A DNA stretch of 64,000 bases from Noviherbaspirillum saxi. Its GTDB lineage: Bacteria; Pseudomonadota; Gammaproteobacteria; Burkholderiales; Burkholderiaceae_D. Below are positions 56,171 to 64,000 of this stretch, in pieces (position 1 is the stretch's first letter; the number at the start of each line of letters is the position of its first letter). Below the pieces are notes generated by a model that saw only the letters and a program-made list of their open reading frames with translations, searched no databases and was not told the DNA's origin. Location of the stretch: assembly GCF_003591035.1 (NCBI RefSeq), contig NZ_QYUO01000001.1:620001-684000 (forward strand). Reading direction: 5' to 3'. The position numbers were made by a program, and so were the translations under genes.

Positions 56171-57978
56171 AGGTTGACGTTGAGCCGGGCCAGCGTGCTC
56201 TTGAGGGTATCGTTTTGCGGGTCCTTGGTCTGGGCGTCGCGCCATAATTTCTGCGCATCGTCTTTCTGGCCTTTTACCCATAGCACTTCGCCAAGATGCG
56301 CAGCGATTTCCACGTCCGGTCTCAGCTCATAGGCGCGGCGCAGGGAGGCTTCGGCATCCTTCAACTTTCCAAGCCGAAATTGAATCCATCCCATGCTATC
56401 CATGATGAAAGGATCATCGGGAGCAAGCTTGAGCGCTTTTTCTATCAGGACATATGCCTCGTCGAGCCGGATATTGCGCTCGGCCAGCGAATAGCCCAGT
56501 GCGTTGTAGGCATGATGATTCGACGGTGCAAGCTGCATGATCTTGCGCAGCGCGGTTTCCATGACTTCCCACTGACTGCTCTTCTCGGCAATCATTGCGT
56601 AGTCATACAGCAGGTCGGTATTGTCGGGAAATTTCTTGAGGCCGGTCTTGAGCACATCCAGCGCATCCGGCAAACGGTTCGCATCGCGCAGCAGTTGGGC
56701 TTCGGCCAGCACCATTTGCGATTGTTCGCGTTCGCCATTGACCGGAGTTTCGTGCAAGACCTTGCGCGCGCCGATAAGGTCGCCGCGCTTGGCGATCACT
56801 TGCGCACGCTTGACCTGTGCATTCAGGTAATTTTCGCCGGGTTCGATTTGCGACAGCCATTTCAGCACGGCTTCCCCGTCCTTGCGTTCTTCGGCAATCT
56901 GCGCAAGGAGCAGCAAGGCTTGCGACGGATCACGCTCTTCATCCGGGTTTGCCGCCAGGACATTGAGGTAAGTAGTCAGGTGCTTTTCCGCTGCGGGCAA
57001 TTCATTGGCCTGCACTTCCAGGACGCCAAGCGCATACAGCGCGGTCAGATCCTGCGGTTGTTCTTTTAACAGTGCCTCGAACTGCGCGCGGGCGGCAGTG
57101 TATTTCTTGTCTTCGACCAGTGTGCGTGCATATGCCAGGCGCACTTCACGTGCCTTCGGATTCTTGGCAATGAAGTCTGCAATGATACGGTTGGCTTCGG
57201 CTTTGTCCGGGGTGACTTGCGCCAGGGCCAGTACCGCGATTTCAGAATCCGGTTTCGCCTTCAATGCCAGTTGCGCTTCCCGTCTTGCCCGTTCATTGTC
57301 GCCGGCTGCAAAGGCGCCTTGCGCCAAAGCCAGATGCGATTCTGTCATGTCCAGATAGGGCGCCAGCACCTGCTCCAGCAATGTGAATGCTGCAGCCTTG
57401 TCCTTGGCGCGCGCCAGCAGGCGCTGCATCTGAAAAGCGAGCAGGCCGCGCGTCTGCGGACGCGCTTCCTGCATGCGTTGTTCGAGAATGGGTTTGGCTT
57501 CCGCCAGATTGTCGCTAAGGATGACGAAGCTCAGGTAGTATTGAGCCGCTTCCTCGGAATTCGGTGCCAGGCTGCGCCATAGACGTACCGCGCTCAGAGC
57601 TTCGTCGGCCTGTTTGGCGCTGAGAGCAATTTCAGCAGCACGCTTGGCGAGGCGTGGATCGCGCGTCTGCTGTGCGGCGGATAGTGTGGTGACGTATGCG
57701 CTCTGCCAGTCGCCACGCTGGAGTGCGATTTCCGAGGTCAGGAGCTTGTACAGGAGTTCCTCGGTCAACGCCACGGACGGCAACGCGTCTTCTTCTTTCT
57801 GGTCGGCAGATGCCGACACGGGGCGGCGTGCAATTGCGCCTGGATTGCCAGCCGTTTTGTTATCGGCGGTAACGGTTGCCGGTGCGCCGGAGCCTGATTG
57901 TGGCATTGGCTGCGGGCCGACTGCCGCGCAGGCTGACAACACAAGAGGCAGCGTTACAATAAGAAGAGTGTTTTTCAA
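56167..57978 (-). CDS. TPR-repeat lipoprotein
   Basis: About 603 residues from a TTG at 57978 (another TTG lies 21 bp upstream). A lipoprotein signal (LPLVLSAC) leads into a polar linker and then many tetratricopeptide repeats through the C-terminus (for example AYNALGYSLAERNIRLDEAY, then DPFIMDSMGWIQFRLGKLKD). An envelope scaffold next to lolB; the family is conserved before lolB-ispE in betaproteobacteria. Precise role unknown. Both candidate starts are TTG, with GGGAAT before the second. Confidence 0.85.
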   Translation of the reverse strand: MKNTLLIVTLPLVLSACAAVGPQPMPQSGSGAPATVTADNKTAGNPGAIARRPVSASADQKEEDALPSVALTEELLYKLLTSEIALQRGDWQSAYVTTLSAAQQTRDPRLAKRAAEIALSAKQADEALSAVRLWRSLAPNSEEAAQYYLSFVILSDNLAEAKPILEQRMQEARPQTRGLLAFQMQRLLARAKDKAAAFTLLEQVLAPYLDMTESHLALAQGAFAAGDNERARREAQLALKAKPDSEIAVLALAQVTPDKAEANRIIADFIAKNPKAREVRLAYARTLVEDKKYTAARAQFEALLKEQPQDLTALYALGVLEVQANELPAAEKHLTTYLNVLAANPDEERDPSQALLLLAQIAEERKDGEAVLKWLSQIEPGENYLNAQVKRAQVIAKRGDLIGARKVLHETPVNGEREQSQMVLAEAQLLRDANRLPDALDVLKTGLKKFPDNTDLLYDYAMIAEKSSQWEVMETALRKIMQLAPSNHHAYNALGYSLAERNIRLDEAYVLIEKALKLAPDDPFIMDSMGWIQFRLGKLKDAEASLRRAYELRPDVEIAAHLGEVLWVKGQKDDAQKLWRDAQTKDPQNDTLKSTLARLNVNL

Positions 57979-58175
57979 AGGGTATTCCCGGCTAATCAAG
58001 CAAAGTTAATTCTACGCCCAACGGTGCAGCATTGCAGTATCAGCACCGGTGATGCCGAAGCGAAAAGACGGCCAACCGCCAGCATTGGTCAAGGTCTGCC
58101 GCCCCAGAACTGAGTGCAGTCATATCATGCTTGTTCCGAGATAAATTTGTCCTTCTGCAAAGAGTACGTTCCACA

Positions 58176-58997
58176 ATGCCTGAATTACCCGAAGTAGAGG
58201 TTACCCGGCGCGGCGTTGCGCCCCATCTCGAGGGCCGTATCGTTACCGGGGTTAGCTTGCGTCATACCGGCTTGCGCTGGCCGTTCCCGGCAAATCTCGG
58301 TCAGCTTCTGGCCGGGCGCCGCATCATCAACACCGGCCGTCGCGGAAAATACCTGCTGATCGGCTTCGAGCACGGTACGCTGATCGTCCATCTTGGCATG
58401 TCAGGGCATTTGCGTATCCTGCCGCAATCGACGCCGGCACAGAAGCACGATCACTTCGACCTCGAAGTCGGCGACCAGTTGCTGCGCATGACCGATCCGC
58501 GGCGATTTGGTGCGGTACTCTGGCATGGCCACGACGAAGGATTGATTGACGAACATATACTACTGCGCGGACTCGGCGTAGAGCCGTTGGACGATGCCTT
58601 CAACGCACTACTGCTTTACCGTGGAACTCGCAAACGCAGGTCGGCCATCAAGCAAGTGTTGCTTGCTGGAGACATTGTGGTCGGCGTAGGAAATATCTAT
58701 GCGTCGGAAAGCCTGTTCAAGGCCGGCATCAATCCCAAGGTGGCTGCCGACCGCATCGGATTGGCGCGTTACGAAAAGCTCGCGACAGCAATCAGGGAAA
58801 CGCTGGCTGCCGCCATAGAGCAGGGCGGCAGCACTCTGCGCGATTTCATGGCGGCCGATGGCCAGCCTGGTTATTTCCAGCAAAGCTATTTTGTCTATGA
58901 TCGCGCCGGACTACCCTGCCGCGTTTGCGGCGGCGAAGTGCGGCAATTGAAGCAAGGCCAGCGTTCCACCTTTTATTGCCCAAATTGTCAAAAGTAA
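58176..58997 (+). CDS. mutM: Formamidopyrimidine-DNA glycosylase
   Basis: 273 residues beginning PELPEVE after Met (catalytic Pro2, Glu3), with beta-barrel, the H2TH helices ([18 protein letters not shown]) and a C-terminal zinc finger (CRVCGG ... CPNCQK). Excises 8-oxoguanine. ATG 58176 is fixed by the need for Pro2; the frame extends upstream to 58131. In the spacer to the TPR gene (57979-58175) nothing else was seen. Confidence 0.97.
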   Translation: MPELPEVEVTRRGVAPHLEGRIVTGVSLRHTGLRWPFPANLGQLLAGRRIINTGRRGKYLLIGFEHGTLIVHLGMSGHLRILPQSTPAQKHDHFDLEVGDQLLRMTDPRRFGAVLWHGHDEGLIDEHILLRGLGVEPLDDAFNALLLYRGTRKRRSAIKQVLLAGDIVVGVGNIYASESLFKAGINPKVAADRIGLARYEKLATAIRETLAAAIEQGGSTLRDFMAADGQPGYFQQSYFVYDRAGLPCRVCGGEVRQLKQGQRSTFYCPNCQK

Positions 58998-59045
58998 GAA
59001 CGGGTGCTAGATTCGCAAATACAACTCAGTTGAATTGGGGAAACC

Positions 59046-60983
59046 GTGAGTAATCTCGTACAAAAGTTCCAGGAATACAGCCGCTGGCGCAACGACGTGC
59101 TGGCTGCACTGGAACGCTATCGCACCTGCGTCGGCGCGTCGGACTTGGCGGATGCCGCCAGCGATCAGCGTTTTTCGCGCCTGCAGACGAGGCTCACTGA
59201 TGACAAGCTGTCAATAGCTTTCGTGGCCGAATTTTCCCGCGGCAAATCCGAACTGATCAATGCGATCTTTTTTGCCGATTACGGCCAGCGCATTCTTCCT
59301 TCCTCGGCCGGTCGCACAACGATGTGTCCGACCGAGTTACTGTACGACGAAACCTTCCCGCCCTCCATCCGTCTGCTGCCTATCGAGACCCGCGCCGAAG
59401 CCGCATCGACCAGCGATTTCAAGGAACAGAGCCATGTCTGGACCGTGCTGCCGCTCGATATTTCTTCCGGCGAAGGCATGCTGGAAGCATTCAAGCAGGT
59501 CAGCCTGACCAAGCGCGTATCCATCGACGAAGCCAAGCGTTACGGCTTGTATCAGGAAGATGACCCGGATGCGGCGCTGTCGGTGGATCAGGATGGCCTG
59601 GTCGAGATTTCGCAATGGCGCCATGCGATCGTCAATTTTCCGCATCCCTTGCTCAAGCAAGGCCTGGTGATCATCGACACCCCTGGTCTCAATGCGATCG
59701 GTACCGAACCGGAACTGACGCTGAACCTGATTCCGAACGCGCATGCGGTGCTATTCATTCTGGCTGCCGATACCGGTGTCACCAAGAGCGATATCGATGT
59801 CTGGCGCGACCATATCGGCGCCGGGCCGGCCCGCATGGTGGTATTGAACAAGATCGACAGCATGTGGGACGAGCTGCGGTCGGCAGCCGAGGTTGAGCAG
59901 CAGATCGTCAAGCAGGTCGCAACCGTAGCGCAAACGCTGAACCTGGATGCGCGGCAGGTGTTTCCGATTTCGGCACAAAAAGGCTTGGTCGGCAAAGTCA
60001 ACCGCGACAGTGAACTGCTTGCCAAGAGCCGCTTGCCGGCGCTGGAAACGGCACTGTCCGAAGAACTCATTCCAAGCAAACAGCAAATCGTGCGCAGTCA
60101 GTTGCTGACCGAGGTCAACGAGCTGACAGCGGCCAAACAGGCGCTGCTGTCTGCGCGTTCGCGTAATGTGGTCGAGCAGTTGGTGGAACTGAAAAGCCTG
60201 CGCGGCAAGAACCAGAACATCATCGAACACATGATGAAGCGGGTCGACCTTGAAAAGAAGGAGTTCGACGGCAGTCTGCTGAAGCTGCAAGGAACGCGTG
60301 CGGTATTCACCCGCTTGTCGACCGAGGTGTTTACCAGCCTGGGTATGGATATTCTGAAGGAAGATATCGTCCGTACCCGCGATGCGATGGGAAAAAGCAA
60401 GTTTTCCATCGGTCTGCGCGCAGCAGTGAAGGATTTCTTTGCACAAATCCAGAAAAATCTCGCGACTTCAGGCGGCAAGACAGAAGAAATCACGGAAATG
60501 ATGACCGTCATGTACCGAAAGTTTTCGACCGAACATGGACTCGCATTGTCGTCTCCGATGCCGTTTTCGCTTGAAAAATACCGCAAGGAGATCGAATTGA
60601 TCGAAGGCGTTTATCACAAGCAGTTTGGCACAGCGACGCTGATGACGACGCCGCAAGTCGTTTTGATGACCAAGTTCTTCGACTCGATCGCGTCCCGGGT
60701 CAAGCAAAGCTTTTTGCAGGCCAACCGCGATGTCGAGGCATGGTTGAAAGTCGTGATGGCGCCGCTCGAAGCGCAGATCTGGGAACACAAGTCCCAATTA
60801 AAAAAGCGCAAGCAGTCGATCGAGCGAATTCATATGGCAACCGAAAGCCTCGAAGAAAAGCTGGAAGTGCTGGGAATAATGCAGGGCGACCTCGAACAAC
60901 AAAAACATGCATTGCTGCAGCTCGAGGCGGAACTCAAGGATGCCATCGAAGCAAAGCTGGCTGCATTGAAAGCCGCCGCATAA
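59046..60983 (+). CDS. Dynamin-like GTPase
   Basis: 645 residues. The GTPase domain (about 55-330) has a P-loop AEFSRGKSEL (61-70, Ala where the first Gly is usual), a Thr-bearing G2 (SAGRTTMCP), G3 IIDTPGLNA and G4 VLNKIDS. A long helical/coiled-coil region follows (about 340-645), ending in a Glu/Lys/Ala coil, as in bacterial dynamin-like proteins. No transmembrane segment is obvious. It lies between mutM and mutY, 48 bp after the former and 12 bp before the latter; role unknown, possibly membrane remodelling or stress. Confidence 0.85.
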   Translation: MSNLVQKFQEYSRWRNDVLAALERYRTCVGASDLADAASDQRFSRLQTRLTDDKLSIAFVAEFSRGKSELINAIFFADYGQRILPSSAGRTTMCPTELLYDETFPPSIRLLPIETRAEAASTSDFKEQSHVWTVLPLDISSGEGMLEAFKQVSLTKRVSIDEAKRYGLYQEDDPDAALSVDQDGLVEISQWRHAIVNFPHPLLKQGLVIIDTPGLNAIGTEPELTLNLIPNAHAVLFILAADTGVTKSDIDVWRDHIGAGPARMVVLNKIDSMWDELRSAAEVEQQIVKQVATVAQTLNLDARQVFPISAQKGLVGKVNRDSELLAKSRLPALETALSEELIPSKQQIVRSQLLTEVNELTAAKQALLSARSRNVVEQLVELKSLRGKNQNIIEHMMKRVDLEKKEFDGSLLKLQGTRAVFTRLSTEVFTSLGMDILKEDIVRTRDAMGKSKFSIGLRAAVKDFFAQIQKNLATSGGKTEEITEMMTVMYRKFSTEHGLALSSPMPFSLEKYRKEIELIEGVYHKQFGTATLMTTPQVVLMTKFFDSIASRVKQSFLQANRDVEAWLKVVMAPLEAQIWEHKSQLKKRKQSIERIHMATESLEEKLEVLGIMQGDLEQQKHALLQLEAELKDAIEAKLAALKAAA

Positions 60984-60995
60984 GGCCAGAATCAC

Positions 60996-62153
60996 ATGAA
61001 GCAGGTTGTCGGGGCGTGCTCTGCCCCTGCCGGCGGTACGGGCAAGAGCGTCGCAGCGGGTCTGGCCGACCCGGGTTTTTCCGAAGCGGTCATCCGTTGG
61101 CAAAAGCAGCATGGACGCCATGCGCTGCCCTGGCAAAACACACGGGATGCCTATCGCATCTGGCTATCCGAGATCATGCTGCAGCAGACCCAGGTCGCGG
61201 CCGTGATTCCGTATTACCAGCGCTTTCTCAATCGATTTCCCGACGTGCGGTCGCTTGCGGCCGCGCCGTCCGAAGATGTCATGTCGCACTGGAGCGGCCT
61301 CGGCTATTACACCCGTGCCCGTAACCTGCACCGCTGCGCACAGCGCGTGGTTGAACAATATAACGGCGCTTTTCCTTCCGATCCTGGCCTGCTCGCGGAG
61401 TTGCCGGGCATCGGCCGTTCCACCGCTGCCGCGATCAGCGCATTTGCGTATGGTACGCGCGCAGCTATCCTCGATGGCAATGTCAAACGGGTGTTTTGCC
61501 GTGTCTTCGGCGTTGAAGGCTATCCGGGCGCCAAGCCGGTCGAAGACCTGCTATGGAAAAGGGCAGTGGCCTTGCTGCCGCAAGACGGCGTGGAATCCTA
61601 TACCCAAGGCTTGATGGACTTGGGTGCGACGCTATGCACACGAAGCCGGCCCGCTTGCGAACGCTGTCCGTTGGCCGATCGTTGCGTTGCGCGCGCCACC
61701 GGGCGCACTCACCTTCTTCCGGAGCGCAAGCCGAAAAAGGCTGTTCCCGAAAAAAGCACGACGATGATGATCGTGGCGGACGCCGACCATGTATTGCTTG
61801 AACAGCGGCCGGACAGCGGCATATGGGGTGGGTTGCTGACCTTGCCTGAAATTTCGGTACTTGAGCCTGCCGATCTGGCAAGCGGCGAAATCGAAGCGGC
61901 GCTTTACACTGCAGCGGAGCCCTATGGGATTTTCGATACGTATGAACGGCTACAGCCGTTTACGCACGTGTTCACGCATTTCAAGCTGCATGTACTGCCG
62001 TATCAGGTATGCCTGACGAAGCGAAATGCATTTGCCGGGCAGGGAAACCATGTGTGGTATGCGATCGCGCGGCTTGCCGACGCACCCTTGCCGGCACCGG
62101 TAAAAAAGCTGCTGCTTGCCGTTTTTCGCGAGCCGGATCTGCTTTCGCGGTAG
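60996..62153 (+). CDS. mutY: Adenine DNA glycosylase MutY
   Basis: 385 residues. HhH glycosylase domain with EIMLQQTQV (catalytic Glu), helix-hairpin-helix ELPGIGRSTAAAI and catalytic Asp region AILDGNVKRV, then the [4Fe-4S] loop C-x6-C-x2-C-x5-C (CTRSRPACERCPLADRC) and a C-terminal Nudix-like 8-oxoG reader (about 250-385). Removes A opposite 8-oxoG. The N-terminus before about residue 25 is not conserved, so translation may start later. Confidence 0.96.
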   Translation: MKQVVGACSAPAGGTGKSVAAGLADPGFSEAVIRWQKQHGRHALPWQNTRDAYRIWLSEIMLQQTQVAAVIPYYQRFLNRFPDVRSLAAAPSEDVMSHWSGLGYYTRARNLHRCAQRVVEQYNGAFPSDPGLLAELPGIGRSTAAAISAFAYGTRAAILDGNVKRVFCRVFGVEGYPGAKPVEDLLWKRAVALLPQDGVESYTQGLMDLGATLCTRSRPACERCPLADRCVARATGRTHLLPERKPKKAVPEKSTTMMIVADADHVLLEQRPDSGIWGGLLTLPEISVLEPADLASGEIEAALYTAAEPYGIFDTYERLQPFTHVFTHFKLHVLPYQVCLTKRNAFAGQGNHVWYAIARLADAPLPAPVKKLLLAVFREPDLLSR

Positions 62154-62171
62154 GTGACGGCACCCTACAGC

Positions 62172-63299
62172 TTATTCGGAACTTACCCATTCGACGCGAT
62201 TGCGGCCCAGTTGCTTGGCCTGGTACAGAGCGGCATCCGCCCGCGCAATCAGATCGGTAATCTTTTCGCCATTACGGTACTGGGCCACGCCGATCGACAG
62301 CGAGATGTGTTTCTGCGCGAGGATCTTTTGAAAGTCGAGGAAATGCGCATAGACGCGCAGCCTTTCGGCATGCATCACTGCGCCTTTCAGATCGGTGTCC
62401 GGGAGAATTTGCAGGAATTCATCGCCGCCATAGCGGCCCAGCACGTCGGTGTCGCGGATACTGTCGCGCGCCGTTTTGGCGAACTCTTTCAGGATCGTGT
62501 CGCCGGTGAGATGTCCATTGTTATCGTTGATTTCCTTGAAACGGTCGATATCGATAAGGCAGATCGTGAACGGTATCGATGAGGTATCGGCCTGAAGTTT
62601 GACCTGCTCCAGCTCGGTTTGCAGCTGTCTCCTGTTGTACAGGCCGGTCAGTTCATCGCGCGCTGATTTTTCTTCGTAGTGTTCGAGTTGATAGCGCGTG
62701 GCACGCAGCAATTGCCGCAGATTTTGTATCTGCTTGCCGACCAGGATCATGCCGGGCAGCGTCAGGGCCAGCACGCACCATTGCACCAGGTCAGCGCGAA
62801 ACGCATCGACAAAACCTTCAGCCTGGCCGCGCAATACAATAATGGCAAGATAAGAACTAAGGCAGCCGAAAGACAAACCGATCAGCGAGCCCGTGGACAA
62901 GCGGAAGATACCGAATGAAAAGGCGATCAGGATAAACGGCACCAGCGCAATCTGCGTGGCGCGTTCGAGATAAGCGACGATCAGCATGATCAGCAGCGAG
63001 GTCACAAGCTGCGGCAACATCAGGCTCGGTTCCTCGAAGCGCAGATTCAGACCCAGGCGGAACACGCTGTAGAACAGCACGACAAACCCGAGGACGACTG
63101 CGGCGACGCTGATGAAGGTCTGACCGCTGATGAAGCCCTGTCGGTAAAAAATATACAAGCTCAGCGCGTACAGCAGCGAGATCAGGCTGATCGGCGAGAT
63201 CTGTGGGATACGCACGGGTTGCGTATTCTTTCTGCGGTTGATGGACTCTGTCCGCATGGTGTCGCGTGCGTCATCCAATAGCATAGGGTTAGCGCTCAA
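62172..63299 (-). CDS. Membrane-bound GGDEF diguanylate cyclase
   Basis: 375 residues: about six membrane helices (about 35-200), a short coiled linker (ATRYQLEHYEEKSARDELTG) and a C-terminal GGDEF domain with intact RYGGDEF and metal-site CLIDIDRFKEIND. Makes c-di-GMP; the membrane part is probably a sensor of unknown signal. Converges with mutY (18 bp between stops). Confidence 0.92.
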   Translation of the reverse strand: MSANPMLLDDARDTMRTESINRRKNTQPVRIPQISPISLISLLYALSLYIFYRQGFISGQTFISVAAVVLGFVVLFYSVFRLGLNLRFEEPSLMLPQLVTSLLIMLIVAYLERATQIALVPFILIAFSFGIFRLSTGSLIGLSFGCLSSYLAIIVLRGQAEGFVDAFRADLVQWCVLALTLPGMILVGKQIQNLRQLLRATRYQLEHYEEKSARDELTGLYNRRQLQTELEQVKLQADTSSIPFTICLIDIDRFKEINDNNGHLTGDTILKEFAKTARDSIRDTDVLGRYGGDEFLQILPDTDLKGAVMHAERLRVYAHFLDFQKILAQKHISLSIGVAQYRNGEKITDLIARADAALYQAKQLGRNRVEWVSSE

Positions 63300-63559
63300 G
63301 ATGGTGCCAGGTGGTGCCGGGTAGGCGGATTAAACAGGGAGATGGTGCAAAGGCGAGCTGACCCTGCATTTATCCTATGAATGCAAGTTCACGATTTTGC
63401 GCAGTAACAAACCGGTGGTAGAAAACGGCGATTGGCCAGAAGTGATATCGGCGGCAAGCGCCGCCTTATCGGAAATGGCACACGCGCGGACAATGGCTTG
63501 TCATCGACAGGTCATTCAGTTCGCGATCGCATGCCGGTCCCACAAGAAGCCGAATAAGG
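63300..63559. other. Intergenic region upstream of the GGDEF gene
   Basis: 260 bp with no gene recognised. A short GC hairpin (GGCGGC-AAGC-GCCGCC, 63450-63465) has no T-run, so it was not called a terminator. Confidence 0.4.
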
Positions 63560-64000
63560 TCAGAGAATTTTGTGCTGCTGCAGATATTGATGAACAATTG
63601 ACAAGCGTGTCTGCGCGTCGTCAAGTTCGAGCAGTTTTTGGCGGGCTTTCAATGGTATCGGGAGGATTTCGCACCAGCGATTGGCTACCCAGCTCGCGTT
63701 GTCGAGCCTGGCCGGCTGCGAGAACGGACTGATAAACTTGGCGCCTTCTTCCTCGCGCCCCTTGGCATCAATGTCGTCGATCACGATCTTGAGCATCTTT
63801 GCGCACTCCACATGGATATCGCTGACCGGCGATACCGGATCGGCAGCCATCATCTCGACGCGCGCCTCGAGTCGCTGATCGGAAAGCACGCGCGTTTCAA
63901 GGATGCGAAAGCGCTCGCCGCCTTCCGTACGCAACATCATCACGCCTAGGTTCTGCATGTCCCAGTCGGCGATGCTGGCCAGGCAACCTGTTCCCTCCGG
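63560..64000 (-). CDS. Lon-substrate-binding-domain protein, 5' part outside window
   Basis: The frame is open from the window end (GTGCLASIADWDMQNLGVMM) to the stop at 63560, showing the last 146 residues. It has the pattern of stand-alone LON N-terminal domain (PUA-like) proteins: RFRILETRVLSDQRLEARVE and a helical C-terminus with SWVANRWCEILPIP and KLLELDDAQTRLSIV. No protease domain is expected. Function unknown. Confidence 0.8.
   Translation of the reverse strand, partial: PEGTGCLASIADWDMQNLGVMMLRTEGGERFRILETRVLSDQRLEARVEMMAADPVSPVSDIHVECAKMLKIVIDDIDAKGREEEGAKFISPFSQPARLDNASWVANRWCEILPIPLKARQKLLELDDAQTRLSIVHQYLQQHKIL

Overview
This 64 kb chromosomal segment comes from a betaproteobacterium of the order Burkholderiales, most likely an Oxalobacteraceae-type organism (Herminiimonas/Herbaspirillum-like). 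That placement is inferred from gene content and order: a PhaM-type polyhydroxybutyrate regulator; a cox cluster with the small accessory genes typical of betaproteobacteria; ftsYEX facing a pair of M16 peptidases with rsmD-coaD-ferredoxin; and the run lolB-ispE-tRNA-Gln-prs-rplY-pth-ychF. No rRNA, CRISPR array or complete insertion sequence was seen.

Layout. 0-11 kb: the 5' end of a membrane-anchored protein, phaM, two MFS transporters, an orphan outer-membrane-like protein, a ferritin-like protein, the heptose adenylyltransferase, an asparaginase, two metal-handling periplasmic proteins (DUF411, PCuAC), trmL, comF and a BioC-like methyltransferase. 11-21 kb: a nearly complete cytochrome c oxidase operon (coxB with a fused cytochrome c domain, coxA, a 35-codon assembly peptide, ctaG, coxC, SURF1, two Sco-type proteins, heme A synthase, heme O synthase) closed by a hairpin terminator. 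20.8-33 kb: rpoH with a perfect CIRCE operator beside its promoter, ftsYEX, two M16 peptidases, rsmD, coaD, ferredoxin, a GGDEF protein, a MOSC protein and a J-domain protein.

32.8-49.7 kb is a defence and mobile-element region, almost all on the minus strand. In transcription order it runs: a tyrosine-integrase remnant next to the ychF 3' end; a 5'-truncated regulator fragment; an unknown protein coupled to a primase-helicase of the TOTE type; a duplicated ychF 3' end; an MntA-HepT toxin-antitoxin pair; a decayed copy of the unknown protein; then a tight operon of SNF2 helicase, SWIM zinc-finger protein and the four genes of a type I Wadjet anti-plasmid system (JetA, JetB, JetC, JetD). The SWIM stop codon overlaps the JetA start, so the SNF2/SWIM pair looks like an extra part of this Wadjet operon. 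Two direct repeats of about 100 bp, each carrying the last codons of ychF and its terminator, bracket the TOTE segment and record integration at ychF.

49.7-64 kb returns to housekeeping genes: ychF, a patatin-like phospholipase, pth, rplY, prs, tRNA-Gln, ispE, lolB, a TPR lipoprotein, mutM, a dynamin-like GTPase between mutM and mutY, mutY, a membrane GGDEF protein and the 3' part of a Lon-substrate-binding-domain protein that runs off the window.

The main candidates for new biology are the SNF2-SWIM-Wadjet operon, the TOTE/unknown-protein pair with its decayed second copy, the tandem ychF-targeted element structure, and the CIRCE control of rpoH.
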